This document shows positions 54,537 to 64,000 of a stretch of DNA of 64,000 bases, piece by piece. Below the pieces are notes generated by a model that had not been told where the DNA came from, ran no database searches, and was given only the letters and a program-made list of their open reading frames with translations. Source of the stretch: Azorinus chamasolen (Eukaryota; Mollusca; Bivalvia; Cardiida; Solecurtidae); NCBI GenBank assembly GCA_963576725.1, contig OY755243.1, forward strand, positions 41,525,243 through 41,589,242. The letters run 5' to 3'. How positions within the stretch are numbered: position 1 is the stretch's first letter; each line of letters starts with the position of its first letter. Position numbers and translations under genes: made by a program.

Positions 54537-56212
54537 TTTATGCCCCCCAGATCAAATCTGGGGGGCATATTGTTTTTGCCCTGTCTGTTTGTTTGTTTGT
54601 TTGTTTGTCTGTTTGTCTGTTTGTCTGTTTGTTGTCTGTTTGTCTGTTTGTCTGTTTGTCTGTTTGTTTGTCAGCAACTTTAACATTGGTCATAACTTTT
54701 GAGCCAGTACAGATAGAGACTTGATATTTGGTATGCATATGTATCTCATTAAGCCGCACATTATGAGGGGTGACATGTCAAGGTCAAGGTCATCCTTCAA
54801 GGTCAGAGGTCAAATATATGGGTCAAATCACCGACTTTAACATTGGCCATAACTTTTAGACCAGTAGAGATAGAGATTTGATATTTGGCATGCTTGCGTA
54901 TCTCATGAAGCCGCACATTTTGAGGGGTGACATGTCAAGGTCAAGGTCATCCTTCAGGGTCAAAGGTCAAATTGTCTGTTTATTGTCTGAAACTTTAACG
55001 CAACCTTAACATTGGTCATAACATTTGAGCCAGTACAGATAGAGACTTGATATTTGGTATGCATATGTATCTCATAAAGCCGCACATTTTGAGGGGTGAC
55101 ATGTCAAGGTCAAGGTCATCCTTCAAGGTCAGAGGTCAAATATATGGGTCAAATCACCGACTTTAACATTGGCCATAACTTTTGGACCAGTAGAGATAGA
55201 GACTTGATATTTGGCATGCTTGTGTATCTCATGAAGTTGCACATTTTGAGGGGTGAAATGTCAAGGTCAAGGTCATCTTTCAGGGTCAAAGGTCAAATTG
55301 TCTGTTTCTTTGTCTGTAACTTTAACATTGGTCATAACTTTTGAGCCAGTATAGCTAGTGACTTGATATTTGGCGTGCACATGTATCTCATAAAGCCGCA
55401 CATTTTGAGTGGTGACATGTCAAGGTCAATGTCATCTTTAAAGGTCAGAGGTCAAACACATGGGTCAAATCACTGACTTTAACGTTGGTCATAACTTTTA
55501 AGCAAGTACAGATAGAGACTTGATATTTGGCATGCAAATGTATCTCATAAAGCCGCACATTTTGAGGGGTGACATATCAAGGTCAAGGTCATCCTCAAAG
55601 GTCAGAGGTCAAACATGGGTCAAATCACTGACTTTAACATTGGCCATAACTTTTGAACCAGTACAGATAGAGACTTGATATGTGGCATGCTTGTGTATCT
55701 CATGAAGCTGCACAGTGTGAGGGGTGAAATGTCAAGGTCATCCTTCAGGGTCAAAGGTCACCAACTTCAAATTTGCCATAACTTTTGAACCATTAGAGAT
55801 AAAGTCTTGATATTTGGTATGCATGTGTATCTCATGAAGCTGCACATTCTGGGGGTGACATTTAAAGGTCAAGGTCATCTTTCAGGGTCAAAGGTCACCG
55901 ACTATAACATTTGCCATAACTTTTGAACCAGTAGAGATACAGACTTGATAGTTGGTATATGTGTGTTTCTCATTTGGCTGCACAGTTTGAGGGGAACATG
56001 TCAAGGTCAAGGTCATCCTTCATGGTCAAAGGTCACCAACTTTAACATTGGTCATAACTTTTGAACCAGTAGAGATACAGACTTGATATGTGATATGCAT
56101 ATGCACCCCATGAAGCTGCACAGTTTGAGGGGTGACATGTCAAGATCAAGGTCATCCTTTAGGGTCAAATATCATATCGAGGGGGCATAGTGTTTCACAA
56201 ACACATCTTGTT
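54537..56212 (+). mobile_element. GCCCCC-hairpin element, longest copy, with internal tandem units
   Basis: Head hairpin TGCCCCCCAGATCAAATCTGG, a (TTTG/TCTG)n tract at 54585-54672, about eight body units with AACTTTAACATTGGCCATAA, CAGTAGAGATAGAGACTTGA, GTGTATCTCATGAAGC and TCAAGGTCAAGGTCATCC, and the tail GTGTTTCACAAACACATCTTG. No protein is encoded; frames through the array are periodic artefacts. Confidence 0.85.
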
Positions 56213-56308
56213 TGCTTATCGAATCTCTGTGTTAATAGGTCAATGAGGAAATGAAGATCACAATTGGTTAAAATAGTCTGTATATTATCTTGTTGGTTTT
56301 TTTTGCAG

Positions 56309-56349
56309 CTGTACAGACTACAGTACACACCTTCATCATCCAAAGATAA
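56309..56349 (+). other. Alternative candidate terminal coding exon
   Basis: After GGTTTTTTTTGCAG the phase-1 frame reads VQTTVHTFIIQR and a TAA stop. Also phase-compatible with the donor at 29499. Weak. Confidence 0.22.
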
Positions 56350-56864
56350 CAGATCTGTGATATCATATGCAAACAGTTTGGGTCTAGATCAGATACCCAG
56401 TAGTTCTGTTTGATATGCACATTGGTTTGATACGCACATTTTTATAAAGGAATTGAACAAGTGCACACTCTAAAACTGACGTAGATTTCAGTATTTATTG
56501 TACCCATCTATGAAGGGTGGAAATGAGTACAAATGTTCTACCAGATGCCCGCCAGACCACTAAGAATAGAATATTCAATATTTTTTTGCTTGGAAAAACT
56601 CACATGATTTTTAACAACATAATGCATTCGAGGAAAACTGCATTCGCCGCGTTGTTAGATTTAACATGTAGCCAATATTGACGATGATGCTGAATACAAT
56701 AAATGAAGATGTTCACTGAATGGAAATTATAAGTATATCTGCACAAAACCTCGCATGTGATATTGTCGCAATATTTCTAAAACATATGTAAATTAAGAGG
56801 CCAAACATTTACAGGTTTGATTATTTTCTGTAGTTGATGTTTATGAATCCAACATAGACAATGA

Positions 56865-57010
56865 AACCCCTCTAAAATGACCACTTTAATTCAATATATA
56901 AACATATTAAGCAGGTGGGAGCTTATTGCAAGGCTTAAAGTAATGCAAACAGCCCATGCAGCTTTCTGCATAATGTTTGTACTGCATTAAGCTACCACCT
57001 ACCTTAAATA
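56865..57010. mobile_element. Family C relative
   Basis: AATGAAACCCCTCTAAAATG, ACCACTTTAATTC, GCAGGTGGGAGCTTATTGC and GCATTAAGCTACCACCTACC. Right terminus absent. Confidence 0.55.
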
Positions 57011-58663
57011 GCCTATATCTACACATAATTGATTGAATGAATGAGTTGATGAATGAATGAATGAATTAATTTATATAACGAGGATAGCTTAATTAGATAT
57101 ATAATCATAATCACTAATCTACCCTGAGACCTTCAAACGAAAGCTTTTCATATAAAATACAAAACAGTAACACACAGATCTAGCTCTAGATACGCACAAC
57201 ACTTTAATTTATCAAACTTTCAGTAGGCCCTAGATCTATAACTCTTCGCATGCTACGGGATTTTGCGTTTACAATCGCAATTGTTGTCTGCTTGAACAAT
57301 GTTAGACTTAATATCCTAATGAAATTCAGAGTAGGCTAACTGCGTCTTGGTGTCTAATCAGGATTCAGTGTGATGTCATGCTTTTGTCACTAGATATCTA
57401 AGTGTTGATTAATGCAAAACTGTCTGTAAAGAATTACATGGAATAGTCTAGATATATTCCATAACGTGTGCATGTATAATGAAATAAATCTGATTAGGTT
57501 GATCCATACATGTACACAAGCTAGTTCAACGAGATATTTGTGACGTCATTTTCCAACGATGTCGTAAACACGAGAAAATGTCGATTGTCATGTTAGCTAG
57601 ATTGTCCTCTGCTTCAATAATTAATTTGAAAAATAGAGATTGACATTCTAGTGGTCTTTCGTTTCTAGGAGTACAAACGAATTAAACCCTGATCTGATGG
57701 GACGTCGAGTTTATCATCGTCTTAGCTGGATCTAAAATGTATGCAGTTTGGTTTATGAAAGATGCGTGGAAGGAAAGAATTAGGCTAAAGAATAAAGGAA
57801 TGAATGAGAGAGATTGAAAGCCTGATTATTAATGAAGAATAATATAATACACGATTTAACATGTGAAATAGTGTTTACTTTATTATTATCATCTACAGTA
57901 TCAGAAAAAAATACTATTTTATTTAAATTCCCAGAGTTTGAATCAATATAGGTTTTTCAAGAGCCAACTAATGTGGATCTCAGATCAGACACGCGTCAAC
58001 GCTCGACCTGTTTTAGGCCCAAACTGATTGCTTAAGTTTTCAGTGGCAAGACATTTACAAACAATTAAGTTAAGTGTTAAAAAAAGAAATGCATGAACAG
58101 CAATAACTAATATTTCGTGCATGCTTAATTGTAATCTGCTAAATTGTAATCTGAATCAAACTCAAACGTTTGGTAAAAGAACTAGCCTACTGCCATGGTG
58201 TCAGATAATTTCAGTTATTAAAGTCAGTTGCAGACGAAATAGTACGTCTTACATGGGTCCAAAATGTTTGCTCCAGACATATTGAAGTAGTTTCATCTGG
58301 TATCAAAATTGTATAGTTTTGTTCTAGACGACAAAGGACAGACAATATATGATCACAGTAGTTATCATAGATCTAGATTGTTATTACATTACTGAATACA
58401 TTTAAGGTTTACAATCGATTTCAATTAGAGCTACATTACTAAATATATTTAAGGTTGAAGTAGATCTACGTTTGTATATTTGTTCTATCAAAATAATGTT
58501 AAATCAGAATCTTCATAGACTTATTTTGAGGCGGTTTACTGCAGTTGATTTTCGCATAAAGTACAGTAGGTAGTCCAATTACAGGGGTTAACGAAAGTGG
58601 CGTCTGTTAGGCCTACACATCCCTAATATTGACTTTTTCAGTCTAACGTAAAAAAAGAGAGTA
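57011..58663. other. Gene-free stretch with sparse remnants
   Basis: GATCTGATGGGACGTCGAG near 57690 and CAGATCAGACACGCGTCAACG near 57980 are worn family A cores. (GAAT)n-like repeats lie at 57030-57065. Otherwise AT-rich and unrecognised. Confidence 0.45.
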
Positions 58664-58962
58664 AAGTACCTAGTTATAGTCTACTTTCAGTCCGAATGAC
58701 CGTTCAGCCGACTGTACATTTACTCCCCTGATCATTGAGTCATTGGCCTACAATATTGAGCACTGCTAACATATGGCGCAATCATGCAGCCGCAGTACCG
58801 GCGAGTGACCCTTACAGGTACCCATTTTAACCCCTGGGTGGAGAGTATATGCGGGTGGGAGACACGGAAAAGCGTCTCTGAAATTTTCGGGTGGGACCGG
58901 GATTTGAACCCCGGACCTCCGGACTGGCAGTCAAGCGCGTTACCACTAGACCACCGCCACCT
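58664..58962 (-). mobile_element. tRNA-derived SINE, copy 2
   Basis: On the minus strand the head reads GGTGGCGGTGGTCTAGTGG with B box GGTTCAAATCC and 3' TCCCACC that can pair with GGTGG. The anticodon loop CTGCCAG would give GCC (glycine). The body and end are as in the copy at 20857. The frame reading DLNPGPPDWQSSALPLDHRH is the usual artefact of tRNA-derived repeats. Confidence 0.85.
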
Positions 58963-59984
58963 ACAAACGTGTAATTTCGACAGCTTCTGTAATGTGGAAT
59001 AAACTAGAATCTACTTAAAGACTGTGAATTTAGTTGTATATAACGGCATCGAACATATCATGTTTCGTATGCTCGCAACAAGCCTGTCAATATTTATTAG
59101 ATCTACATTTTTAAGTCAGTTTTTAAATCCGATGAATGTTTCATACGCAGTGGGCGTGGTACATGTAGATAATGAGTTTAGGACAATTGCCCTTCAGGAC
59201 GATTGCCCCTTAGGATGTTTGCTCTTTAATATATAAACTATCTTATAATATGAAATAAATGGGTAAAAGGCCGTGTAGACCAATACGCATTCTTGTACGC
59301 ATTGTATTTACTCCAAATATTTGGACATTGAAACCTATACAAATAGCAAAAGTATACACATTTCCACTGTTTGTCTCTGAACAAGTCGTCCCTTTTTAAC
59401 CCTGTGCCTGTGTTAATTTGTTTTGACTGTTAAAAAATGACAGCCGGTTAAGTTGTAACGTTGAGAAATGACCCGGATCGTTAAATAACGGCCCTGCTCA
59501 TGAATACGTGAAAAAGTGATCCACACGTGAAAAAGGCTCGTGTTGAAAACTGGCATATAATTTATATGCTCATACACAATCAGTGTAGTTGATCGTATGA
59601 TACTGATAAACGTTGGCTATCAACGATGAGGTTCAGATGTTTTCATAGTTATGAGGATGTCTCGGTTGAATTCTAGTTCTAAAGTGTGTGTGGTGGGTGG
59701 GGTGGGTGAAAATAGCAGTCGGATAGCTTCCATCATTGGGTGTCACTATGGTCACGAAATGTTGAAACGGCATCACATTATACCAAACTCAAGCAATCGT
59801 GACATACCGGTAACTTGTCATGCTAAGAATCGATATCAAACTCGATTCAAATAAACTTGAAAAGTATATTTATTGCCAGAACAAGATAAGAAATGGGAAA
59901 ATTCCATGAAAATCGAGAATAAAGTAAATATACCGGTATCCGAAAGATGGGGATGTGCTGCACTGTATAGCGATCGGATATTAA
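58963..59984. other. Gene-free stretch
   Basis: A 67-codon frame at 59651 (MRMSRLNSSSKVCVVGGVGE...) has a G-rich GGTGGGTGGGGTGGGTG stretch, but no domain and no downstream partner exon that I can find. Left as unassigned. Confidence 0.4.
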
Positions 59985-60090
59985 CTCTTTCCCTGTCAAT
60001 CGCGACAGCAATGCCATATTCAAGCATTTCGGATCTGTATGAGACGCCGAGTAACTCGGTATCTCGTCCGGCTCAAAGCTGTTTGACAAT
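59985..60090. mobile_element. Family A element
   Basis: TTAACTCTTTCCCTGTCAATC start, TTTCGGATCTGTATGAGACG / CGAGTAACTCGGTATCTCG and GCTCAAAGCTGTTTGAC. Confidence 0.6.
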
Positions 60091-60480
60091 CAGCAATCTT
60101 AATTCTACCAAAAGAACCAAGCAATTTGTGGAGCTTTAAAATGAAGCGGACGAGAGTTTGGGCATGCCCTGACTTTCATGGCAGGATAAGTGTCCCCATC
60201 TTTTTTATACGACTTCGTTTTATATAAACGCTCACTATGTGCTTAACTAAAACCAATGACAAGAGCATAATTTATACAGATACAGCCTACTGAACATAAT
60301 CAAAATCAGATTTATCAAAGTCTCACAGAACGAACGGGAACGTTACCGAATTCAGTCAAAATCTCATTTCAGAAAGTTGCAAGTAGTTTGGATGCTGGTG
60401 AGACCACAGGAGCCAGGCGGGTGACCATTTCATAAATACTACTATCTTCAGATACGTTAAGACATCATGAAAATATTATT

Positions 60481-60521
60481 TTTTCGTATACTATAATACT
60501 ATGTAGTATACTATACGAAAA
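60481..60521. repeat. AT-rich imperfect hairpin
   Basis: TTTTCGTATA at the left pairs with TATACGAAAA at the right, with TACTATGTAGTA near the centre. Confidence 0.7.
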
Positions 60522-60529
60522 CAAAAATC

Positions 60530-61025
60530 AAGATCAGTTTTAATCAGTAGTATTTTTGAAAAATTTCACGCGCCTGGCACCTATGGGTGGGCCGGCAAGT
60601 CACCCCAAACTGTTTGTGACAACATATTGCGTAACAAAATGGATATATGATATCTTTTAATTAAACTGGTATTATTTTTTTTATTATTATTAAAGTTAAC
60701 TGGTACTGCACAGAACTGCACCGGAAGAGTTGTCAATTTAGTAAAGAACCGTGCTGTATGTTTTCCATGACAAACGATGCAAGCATCCACAGCAGCCCTC
60801 TCATCTGGGGTTTTCACTATTTACGAAAGCGAACAGACAGACACAGACACAGACGCATTGTGCGGGTAAGACAGAGGGGCAGACGGACACAGACACAGAG
60901 ACATACTGTGTCATACGAGTTATGTCGTTGACATCGTACCTATTATCATTGATGATAGGTTCTAATAAAATATATTGTAGGTAAGACCTACAAAAGACCT
61001 ACTGTAAGAATGACTAGCAGGCGAC
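60530..61025. other. Gene-free spacer
   Basis: (GACACA)n-like microsatellite at 60836-60905. CCTCTCATCTGGGGTTTTCAC near 60797 is half a family B core. No gene seen. Confidence 0.4.
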
Positions 61026-61057
61026 TTTTTTTTTTTTTTTTTTGGGGGGGGGGGGGG
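61026..61057. repeat. Homopolymer junction: T run followed by G run
   Basis: About 18 T and then about 14 G. Length is likely unreliable in assembly. Confidence 0.9.
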
Positions 61058-61166
61058 TAATGCGTGCAAACAGCTGAAAAATGGGCGATCTATGACTGGG
61101 ACGCTTCGAATTTATTCATTAATTACCATAACAGCATGAGATAAAATCAAGTCGAAATACTGAAGT

Positions 61167-61182
61167 AGCCCTAAAAAGGGCC
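61167..61182 (-). terminator. Histone 3'-end stem-loop of the H2A copy
   Basis: Minus-strand GGCCCTTTTTAGGGCT: a 6-bp stem (one G-T pair) and TTTT loop, the conserved replication-dependent histone processing signal, ~31 bases after the stop. Followed by ACTTCAG instead of a strong ACCCA. Confidence 0.8.
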
Positions 61183-61213
61183 GTTTGTTCAATTCTTGTG
61201 TAAAGACGACAGT

Positions 61214-61571
61214 TTACCTGGTCTTCTGTGTCTTCTTGGGCACTGCTGATAGGCTTGGATGATGGGCAACACATCACCCTGGGCGATGGTTACTCCAGAC
61301 AAAAGCTTGTTCAACTCCTCGTCGTTGCCATGACCAGCTAAAGGCGACTGGGAATGATCCTGGTCTTCTTGTTGTCTCGGGCAGTGTTGCCTGTCAATTC
61401 CAGTACTTCAGCAGCCAGGTATTCGATGACGGCAGCCAAGTACATGTACTCTGCGTAGTTACCTTTGCGCAGCAGACTGTGGATCCTGTGCACTGGGAAC
61501 TGAATCCCTGTCCTGGAAGACGTCCTCTTTGCCTTTCCCTTAGCTTTTCCTCCCTTTCCTCGTCCAGTCAT
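61214..61571 (-). pseudogene. Histone H2A pseudogene
   Basis: Starts [20 protein letters not shown] and continues through [20 protein letters not shown]. About seven residues (the RVGAGAP part) are missing before [19 protein letters not shown]. After [11 protein letters not shown] the frame ends in TAG. The rest survives in a shifted frame ([26 protein letters not shown]), and the last residues PKKTQKT plus stop are in a third frame. H2A is normally ~125 residues and almost invariant, so the deletion, two frameshifts and odd substitutions (HRIHS for GRIHR) show a dead copy. TATA and CCAAT elements and the stem-loop are retained, so it derives from a genuine replication-dependent gene by DNA duplication rather than reverse transcription. 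Confidence 0.9.
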
Positions 61572-61633
61572 GTTTGTACGTAATTTGGGCTTCTCGTGTA
61601 GACAAGGCAATGTAAATGATCAAACCCACCTTT

Positions 61634-61694
61634 CTTTAAATATGCGATAAAACGGATTGACCTACTTAACTCAAAGGACCCGCTCGACCAATCA
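61634..61694 (-). promoter_or_regulatory. Histone-type promoter elements of the H2A copy
   Basis: On the minus strand CTGATTGGTCG (inverted CCAAT, at 61687-61694) lies ~120 bases and CATATTTAAAG (TATA-like, 61634-61644) ~65 bases before the ATG. This layout is common in metazoan histone promoters. Confidence 0.6.
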
Positions 61695-61699
61695 GAAAT

Positions 61700-62341
61700 A
61701 GCCTGTGAATTTGCCGTCTTGCTGCAAGAACGACGCAAACTCTGGTTATAATTTACCTTTTTCCACGGGTAACGAAATCCGAAGATAAATGTGTGTACAT
61801 ATTTTAGAAGTTTGGGACATTCTCCCCCACGTTAAAGAGTTTGAAATGTGTGCCTGTGCGAAACCGGTCATAAAGGCCTGACAAAATAGGTACTTAAGAT
61901 GTAACTGATTTCGAAATAGATTTAACAACACAACTCTCACATGTGGCTAGGTAATTCTTTCTTGCTCAGTTTTATGGGAATGGGGTTGTGTTTTATGTGT
62001 ATTTGTAATATTCGAGAACAAATTTCAGCGAAAAACATTCGTTATATTAAAGAATCACGATATAGTCTAACGACGTTGATGTAAAGACCACCCTTTGCTG
62101 GAATGATTATAACTGCCAATGCCTCTCGGCTGTTTTTATTTGGAAGCATATCGCGGAAAACCGGATTGACCTACATGTACTTCCGTGTGCAAATAATTCG
62201 CTTGTTTCTGATTGGTCGAGCGATTTTCAGTCCTGTTTGCTAGTCAGTTGAAAAACTCCGTTTTAGTAAGATTCCGAAACCCTATTAAATGTAAGCATCG
62301 ATTGAAAAATCAACCGCTTTTCGATAATTGTGAAGTATATG
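61700..62341. other. Spacer with second histone-promoter-like block
   Basis: CCGGATTGACCTAC at 62161 and TTCTGATTGGTCGAGCG at 62207-62223 repeat words of the H2A promoter (GGATTGACCTAC, CGCTCGACCAATCAGAAA), but no histone frame follows. It may be the promoter of a lost divergent histone gene. Confidence 0.4.
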
Positions 62342-62612
62342 TAACCGGGTGTTCTTATAAGGAAACAAACCCGCTCAGACCTGGGGTCGAACCTGGGTCG
62401 CCAAGTTCTCAGTCATGCACTCTACCACGTCGCCATAAAAGCGCGCTTGTACAGCTAGGCCGTGCAAGTGATGATATACCTACATACTGTGACATACTCC
62501 CCAGCAAGTTGAAATTAGTCCCGAATTTCTATGGGTATGAGAACGAATGGGAATTGAACTCGCAGCTCATACAGTCACAGTCCCACGTTGGGTGCCAAAC
62601 GTAACCGGGTGC
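62342..62612 (-). repeat. Repeat with tRNA-Lys primer-site-like sequence
   Basis: GTAACCGGGTG occurs at both ends (62342 and 62601). On the minus strand TTTGGCACCCAACGTGGGAC follows directly after ...CCCGGTTACG, resembling the lysine-tRNA primer binding site next to an LTR end. A tRNA-like patch (GGTAGAGTGC and GGTTCGACCCC on the minus strand) lies further in. LTR fragment or tRNA-derived short element are both possible. The 130-codon + frame here is not a gene. Confidence 0.4.
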
Positions 62613-63177
62613 TGGAAAAAATATAGCACCAAATTTGGTCACAAGGCAAATTGGGAACGTGTTTGACGACTCTCTGAAAGCAGTTTGGCGAACGAAATGC
62701 CTCCAAAATATTGATAGAATGGCATTTCTTCAAAACGGTGGTACACGTGCCACAGGCATGAGTAAACTGTAATGAATAAGAGTGAGCTTACCGCAGATCA
62801 CAGTGGTGAAAATATGATTCCGACCAATATATTTTGAAATGCTAAAAGTAACGGAAACAAAAACAAAACGGCCTTTGTGGGCAACCGAACCACGTCTAAG
62901 TAGATTCTATGTGCCTTAACCCTTTTCCTCATATAACACGCATCTGCAAACAGAGTAGACCCCGGCCAGACGGCTCGACACTACCAGTATTTGATATATA
63001 CATTACAGGAATTATAAAAGAGAAATTCTGAAATCATTGAAGAGACATTAATTTTGGGTAATAATCTATAGAAATTGGACAAGGGACAGATTGTATAGAA
63101 AATGCGTCGATTGTCCAGACATACTCATATATACACTTAACTATTAGGAGAATTAAGTCTTTCGGAAAAAAATGTGT
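62613..63177. other. Spacer with family B remnant
   Basis: TTAACCCTTTTCCTCATATAAC and GCAAACAGAGTAGACCCCGG at 62917-62975 are the left end and arm of a family B element; the right half is absent. No gene seen. Confidence 0.5.
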
Positions 63178-63193
63178 AGCCCTTAAAAGGGCC
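63178..63193 (-). terminator. Histone 3'-end stem-loop of the H4 copy
   Basis: Minus-strand GGCCCTTTTAAGGGCT, stem-loop of canonical shape ~27 bases after the TAA of the broken H4 gene. Confidence 0.82.
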
Positions 63194-63219
63194 ATTGTTG
63201 TGTCGGTAAGACCCGAAGT

Positions 63220-63501
<282 letters not shown>

Positions 63502-64000
63502 TTGAATCTACTTATATGTTTCAGGATATAGAGTTCAAATTCGAATGTTGCAATACCGACAGCGCAGATTGTTTTCATCTTACTTGAAACACCAAATCCG
63601 GCCTTCACCTTGACCTGACCTGACTCTTTGTTCGAATCTTCATGGTTTAGTTAGGTCAGTGTGGGGTCGGAATCGAAAGAGAAATATGCGACGCGCGCGG
63701 CCGGGATAGAAATCCATAAATGTTCTGGTAAGTTTTCGCTATAATAGAGTTTGGATGTGGATCCGAACGATTTTTGAAAGGCAATATCGTAACAAGAATG
63801 ATGTTTCTTAGCACGACGGTCGATTTCAAGCGGTTCCGTGGGAATTTGTACGATATTCATGGCAATAAAAATGGCAAATATACACATAGATCTTGGCGAG
63901 GAACAGGTCCAAATACGCATTGTTACGAACTTGGTTCAACGAAAACACAAAAAAAGGAAAGACAAAAATCTGATCGAGGCTTGAAAGTTCTAGGTTTGTG
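63502..64000. other. Right edge, no gene assigned
   Basis: An 89-codon minus-strand frame (63651-63920) is open but shows no domain, signal peptide or splice context. Sequence is less AT-rich than the centre of the window. Confidence 0.4.

Noticed and set aside
54423..55344. Frames rich in VCLFVCLF or in GQGHPSRSEVKYMGQ
   Set aside because: Translations of the TTTG/TCTG microsatellite and of the tandem body units.
58784..59002. Open frame with DLNPGPPDWQSSALPLDHRH
   Set aside because: It is a translation through the tRNA-like head of a SINE, a well-known artefact.
62212..62604. 130-codon open frame on the + strand
   Set aside because: Runs through a promoter-like block and a tRNA/LTR-like repeat; no ATG context, domain or codon signature.

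Overview
The window looks like non-coding nuclear DNA from a marine mollusc, most likely a bivalve. The evidence is eukaryotic gene structure (splice sites, poly(A) signal, histone 3' stem-loops), low gene density and very dense short palindromic transposons. It also carries repeat families I know from bivalve genomes: the AGCTCACC...GGTGAGC hairpin element and the AAGGTCAAGGTCATCC / TGACCTTTGACCC element. Phylum is fairly secure; genus is not readable.

Real genes are few. (1) A secreted glycine/serine-rich protein at about 14.65-15.23 kb (+), behind a strong 3' splice site, whose stop codon lies in a transposon end. (2) A 429-codon uninterrupted gene at 22.8-24.1 kb (-) with a membrane/signal segment, a cysteine-rich region and one calcium-binding-type EGF module. 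(3) A tentative split gene on the + strand starting near 27.97 kb: a short first coding exon, a clean second exon at 29.41-29.50 kb, and phase-compatible terminal-exon candidates at 46.99 and 56.31 kb. If real, most of 28-56 kb is intron. (4) Two broken histone genes (H2A at 61.2-61.6 kb, H4 at 63.2-63.5 kb, both -), each still followed by its histone stem-loop.

The rest is mobile DNA. 0.8-6.2 kb is one large element with about 1.9-kb terminal inverted repeats, each arm built of about five to six diverged ~360-bp tandem units. Its core carries a broken gene of a repeat-associated family that I read as XPG/FEN1-like. From 6 to 63 kb there are dozens of short palindromic elements in a few families: A (core GATGAGATGCCGAGTAACTC), B (core CAGACGGCTCCTATAGGAG) and D, bounded by TTAA and CCCTT termini like piggyBac-type elements; C, with ACAGTAAAACCTCTCTATAA ends and TA duplications like pogo/Tigger elements; and E (AATAGAGCATTTACTCC hairpins). 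Several are nested, and two empty sites can be reconstructed from within the window.

11.4-12.8 kb holds two minisatellites (32 bp and 28 bp), the first grown from one arm of a family B element. 29.8-30.9 kb is a fold-back element with ~370-bp arms. 31.2-46.3 kb and 54.5-56.2 kb are tandem and segmental repeats, many carrying nuclear-receptor-like half-sites in large numbers. Two copies of a tRNA-derived SINE lie at 20.9 and 58.7 kb. All coordinates of repeat ends were read by eye and may be off by several bases.
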